This document shows, piece after piece, positions 13,455 to 14,864 of a stretch of 14,864 nucleotides of DNA; positions within the stretch are counted from its first letter, which is position 1, and every line of letters starts with the position of its first letter. A model generated the notes under the pieces. That model was not told the origin of the DNA. It was given only the letters and a program-made list of their open reading frames with translations, and searched no databases. The stretch lies in contig CAZKPD010000058.1 in NCBI GenBank assembly GCA_964554585.1, positions 1 to 14,864 on the forward strand. Reading direction: 5' to 3'. The position numbers were made by a program, and so were the translations under genes. This DNA comes from Perlabentimonas sp964554585. GTDB lineage: Bacteria > Bacteroidota > Bacteroidia > Bacteroidales > Tenuifilaceae.

Positions 13455-14864
13455 TTACAACTCGTTATTTTCATTGTCGGAACCATTCTCTATCTGCATA
13501 AAGATAAACTCCTTGGCAATGCGCTGTTGTTTGTTGCGCTCGCCGCTTTTGGACATTACCCCATAGAGTACCGGCACCACAATAAGGGTAATAATGGTTG
13601 AAACCAATAGCCCGCCAATTACCACAATCCCCATGGGGCGCCACATTTCGGCACCTTCCCCTTGGCTAAGCGCCATGGGAAGCATACCCAACAGGGTAGT
13701 AAAGGCGGTCATAAGCACCGGGCGCAAACGGGATGCCCCTGCCAGGGCAATGGCTTCATTCAGCTCATAGTCGCGGTCACGCATCAGGTTGATATAGTCC
13801 ACCAGCACAATTCCGTTTTTAACTACAATACCCACCAGCATTACTACCCCTAGGGCTCCAATCATATCTAGGCTGGTTCCGGTAATCCAGAGGGCTAAAA
13901 CAACCCCCGTAACAGCAAAGGGAACAGACATCATGATGATAAAGGGTTTGGCAAACGACTCAAACTGTGAGGCCATAACAATATATACGAGTAGCACAAC
14001 CAGCACCAGTAACAAGCCGATATCGGCAAAGGTTTTTTGCTGATCCTCGTAGTTGCCGGCCAAACGGATATTCACTCCCGCCGGAATATCAATCTCTTTT
14101 ATGTTGGCCTTAATATCTTCGGCCAGTTCACCCAATGAGGTGTTGAAGGGTGTTACCTGAACCGATACCATGCGCTGTCTGCTTTTTCGGGTAATAGTAG
14201 GTAACGACCAGTACTCATCCACCGAGGCTATCTCTCTCAGCTTAATAAATCCTCCCATGGGCGTAGGAATGGATAGGTCTTCAATGGTGGTGATGGAGTT
14301 ACGATTTTCTTCCTCCATGCGTACCACAATGTTGTACTCATCCCCATCCTCCTTAAGGTATCCGGTTACCATACCCGAAACGCGATTGCGCACGTACATG
14401 CTTACCGTTGCAGAGTTAAGCCCATGTAATGCCAGCTTCTCTTTATCCACGGTAATCTTAAGTTCTGCACGCTCTTTCTCTCGGCTAATGGTAACATCGC
14501 GAGCCCCTGTTACGTTATCCTTAATGGTCTGCCTAATCTCTTCGGCCAAAATCCCGGTAACGTCAAAGTCATAACCATAAATTTCCACGTTTACACTTTG
14601 ATTGCCACCAGGTCCCATACCCGACACGCTGGCCTTATACTCAATAATCTCGGGGTACAGAGCCATCTCGCTTCTTAACACTTCGGCTATTTCAAAAATG
14701 GAACGATCCCGCTCGGCTTTCTTGTTACAGGTAATACTCAGGCTAATGGTGTTGTTCATGGTAGAAGTGAAAAGCGAAGAAATACCAGCATCATCACTGG
14801 AACCGGCTGTTGTTGCAATTCGTTGAATTTCGGGAACCAGCACCATAAAACGTTCTTCCAGCAT
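13455..14864 (-). CDS. RND efflux transporter, C-terminal part (AcrB/SwrC-like HAE-1 type), partial
   Basis: The visible 469 residues are the C-terminal half of an inner-membrane RND pump. The reading frame runs into the window edge, and the methionine at the edge is probably internal, because family members are about 1000-1050 residues long. Residues 1-280 cover the second-half porter/docking region (NVEIYGYDF, ITVDKEKLALHGL, RLAGNYEDQQ). Membrane helices then follow from about 281 (DIGLLLVLVVLLVYIVMASQ, MSVPFAVTGVVLALW, GALGVVMLVGIVVKNGIVLVDYIN, RPVLMTAFTTLLGMLP, MGIVVIGGLLVSTIITLIVVP). The VKNGIVLVDYIN form resembles HAE-1/SwrC-type drug or solvent pumps more than CusA/CzcA metal pumps. 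The deciding TM4 aspartates lie outside the window. A hydrophilic tail of about 30 residues ends in NENNEL. The pump should work with a periplasmic adaptor and an outer-membrane channel encoded upstream, outside the window. The PII-like gene follows 12 bases downstream. Confidence 0.92.
   Translation of the reverse strand: MLEERFMVLVPEIQRIATTAGSSDDAGISSLFTSTMNNTISLSITCNKKAERDRSIFEIAEVLRSEMALYPEIIEYKASVSGMGPGGNQSVNVEIYGYDFDVTGILAEEIRQTIKDNVTGARDVTISREKERAELKITVDKEKLALHGLNSATVSMYVRNRVSGMVTGYLKEDGDEYNIVVRMEEENRNSITTIEDLSIPTPMGGFIKLREIASVDEYWSLPTITRKSRQRMVSVQVTPFNTSLGELAEDIKANIKEIDIPAGVNIRLAGNYEDQQKTFADIGLLLVLVVLLVYIVMASQFESFAKPFIIMMSVPFAVTGVVLALWITGTSLDMIGALGVVMLVGIVVKNGIVLVDYINLMRDRDYELNEAIALAGASRLRPVLMTAFTTLLGMLPMALSQGEGAEMWRPMGIVVIGGLLVSTIITLIVVPVLYGVMSKSGERNKQQRIAKEFIFMQIENGSDNENNEL

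Noticed and set aside
14170..14574. A 134-codon plus-strand frame opposite the RND pump
   Set aside because: It is antisense to conserved pump coding sequence and has no signal of its own; similar shadows lie opposite most genes here.
1..14864. CRISPR arrays, insertion sequences, integrase sites, tRNA or rRNA genes, defence genes
   Set aside because: I looked for regularly spaced repeats, transposase-like proteins with terminal repeats, and tRNA-like cloverleaf ends and found none. The dense conserved genes look like ordinary chromosome.

Overview
The window looks like chromosomal DNA from a member of the Bacteroidota, most likely the Bacteroidales or a nearby order. The support is a secreted protein with a type IX secretion (T9SS) C-terminal sorting domain, several TAnnTTTG-type -7 promoter boxes, A/T-rich leaders with few Shine-Dalgarno sequences, a Kdo phosphatase gene (Gram-negative LPS), and protein families common in that phylum. 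No rRNA, tRNA, CRISPR array, insertion sequence or phage gene was seen.

Region 1 (about 1-3110, minus strand) is an electron-transfer operon in the order etfB, etfA, then a membrane Fe-S/heme-type oxidoreductase. EtfAB collects electrons from acyl-CoA dehydrogenase-type enzymes. The third protein has NarI-like membrane helices and two 4Fe-4S motifs, and probably passes the electrons to menaquinone. A roughly 400-bp divergent intergenic region (3107-3511) follows. It holds a good promoter and a structured leader for etfB, plus a weaker promoter candidate for the plus-strand genes.

Region 2 (3512-5807, plus strand) is a tight three-gene operon: a Rossmann/DUF2520 protein, a KdsC-type phosphatase of Kdo synthesis, and a UbiA-family prenyltransferase. 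The theme is envelope and lipid metabolism.

Region 3 (5952-11576, plus strand) encodes exported or membrane proteins. Two translationally coupled TPR proteins come first, then a predicted membrane-tethered regulator (periplasmic TPRs, one membrane helix, cytoplasmic LuxR-type HTH). Last is a large T9SS-secreted protein with seven spaced repeats suggestive of a beta-propeller, two near-identical fibronectin III domains and a sorting domain. A strong intrinsic terminator ends this gene.

Region 4 (11696-14864) is an efflux region. A plus-strand MATE-family exporter with a probable TTG start converges on a minus-strand operon made of an RND efflux pump (only its C-terminal half is in the window) and a small PII-like protein. 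A hairpin between them, with its T-run on the minus strand, terminates the RND/PII operon.

I see no defence system or clearly unprecedented locus. The best leads are the PII-like protein coupled to the RND pump, the short ETF:quinone oxidoreductase that seems to lack its CCG half, the seven-repeat secreted protein, the transmembrane TPR-HTH regulator, and long perfect palindromes inside coding sequence.
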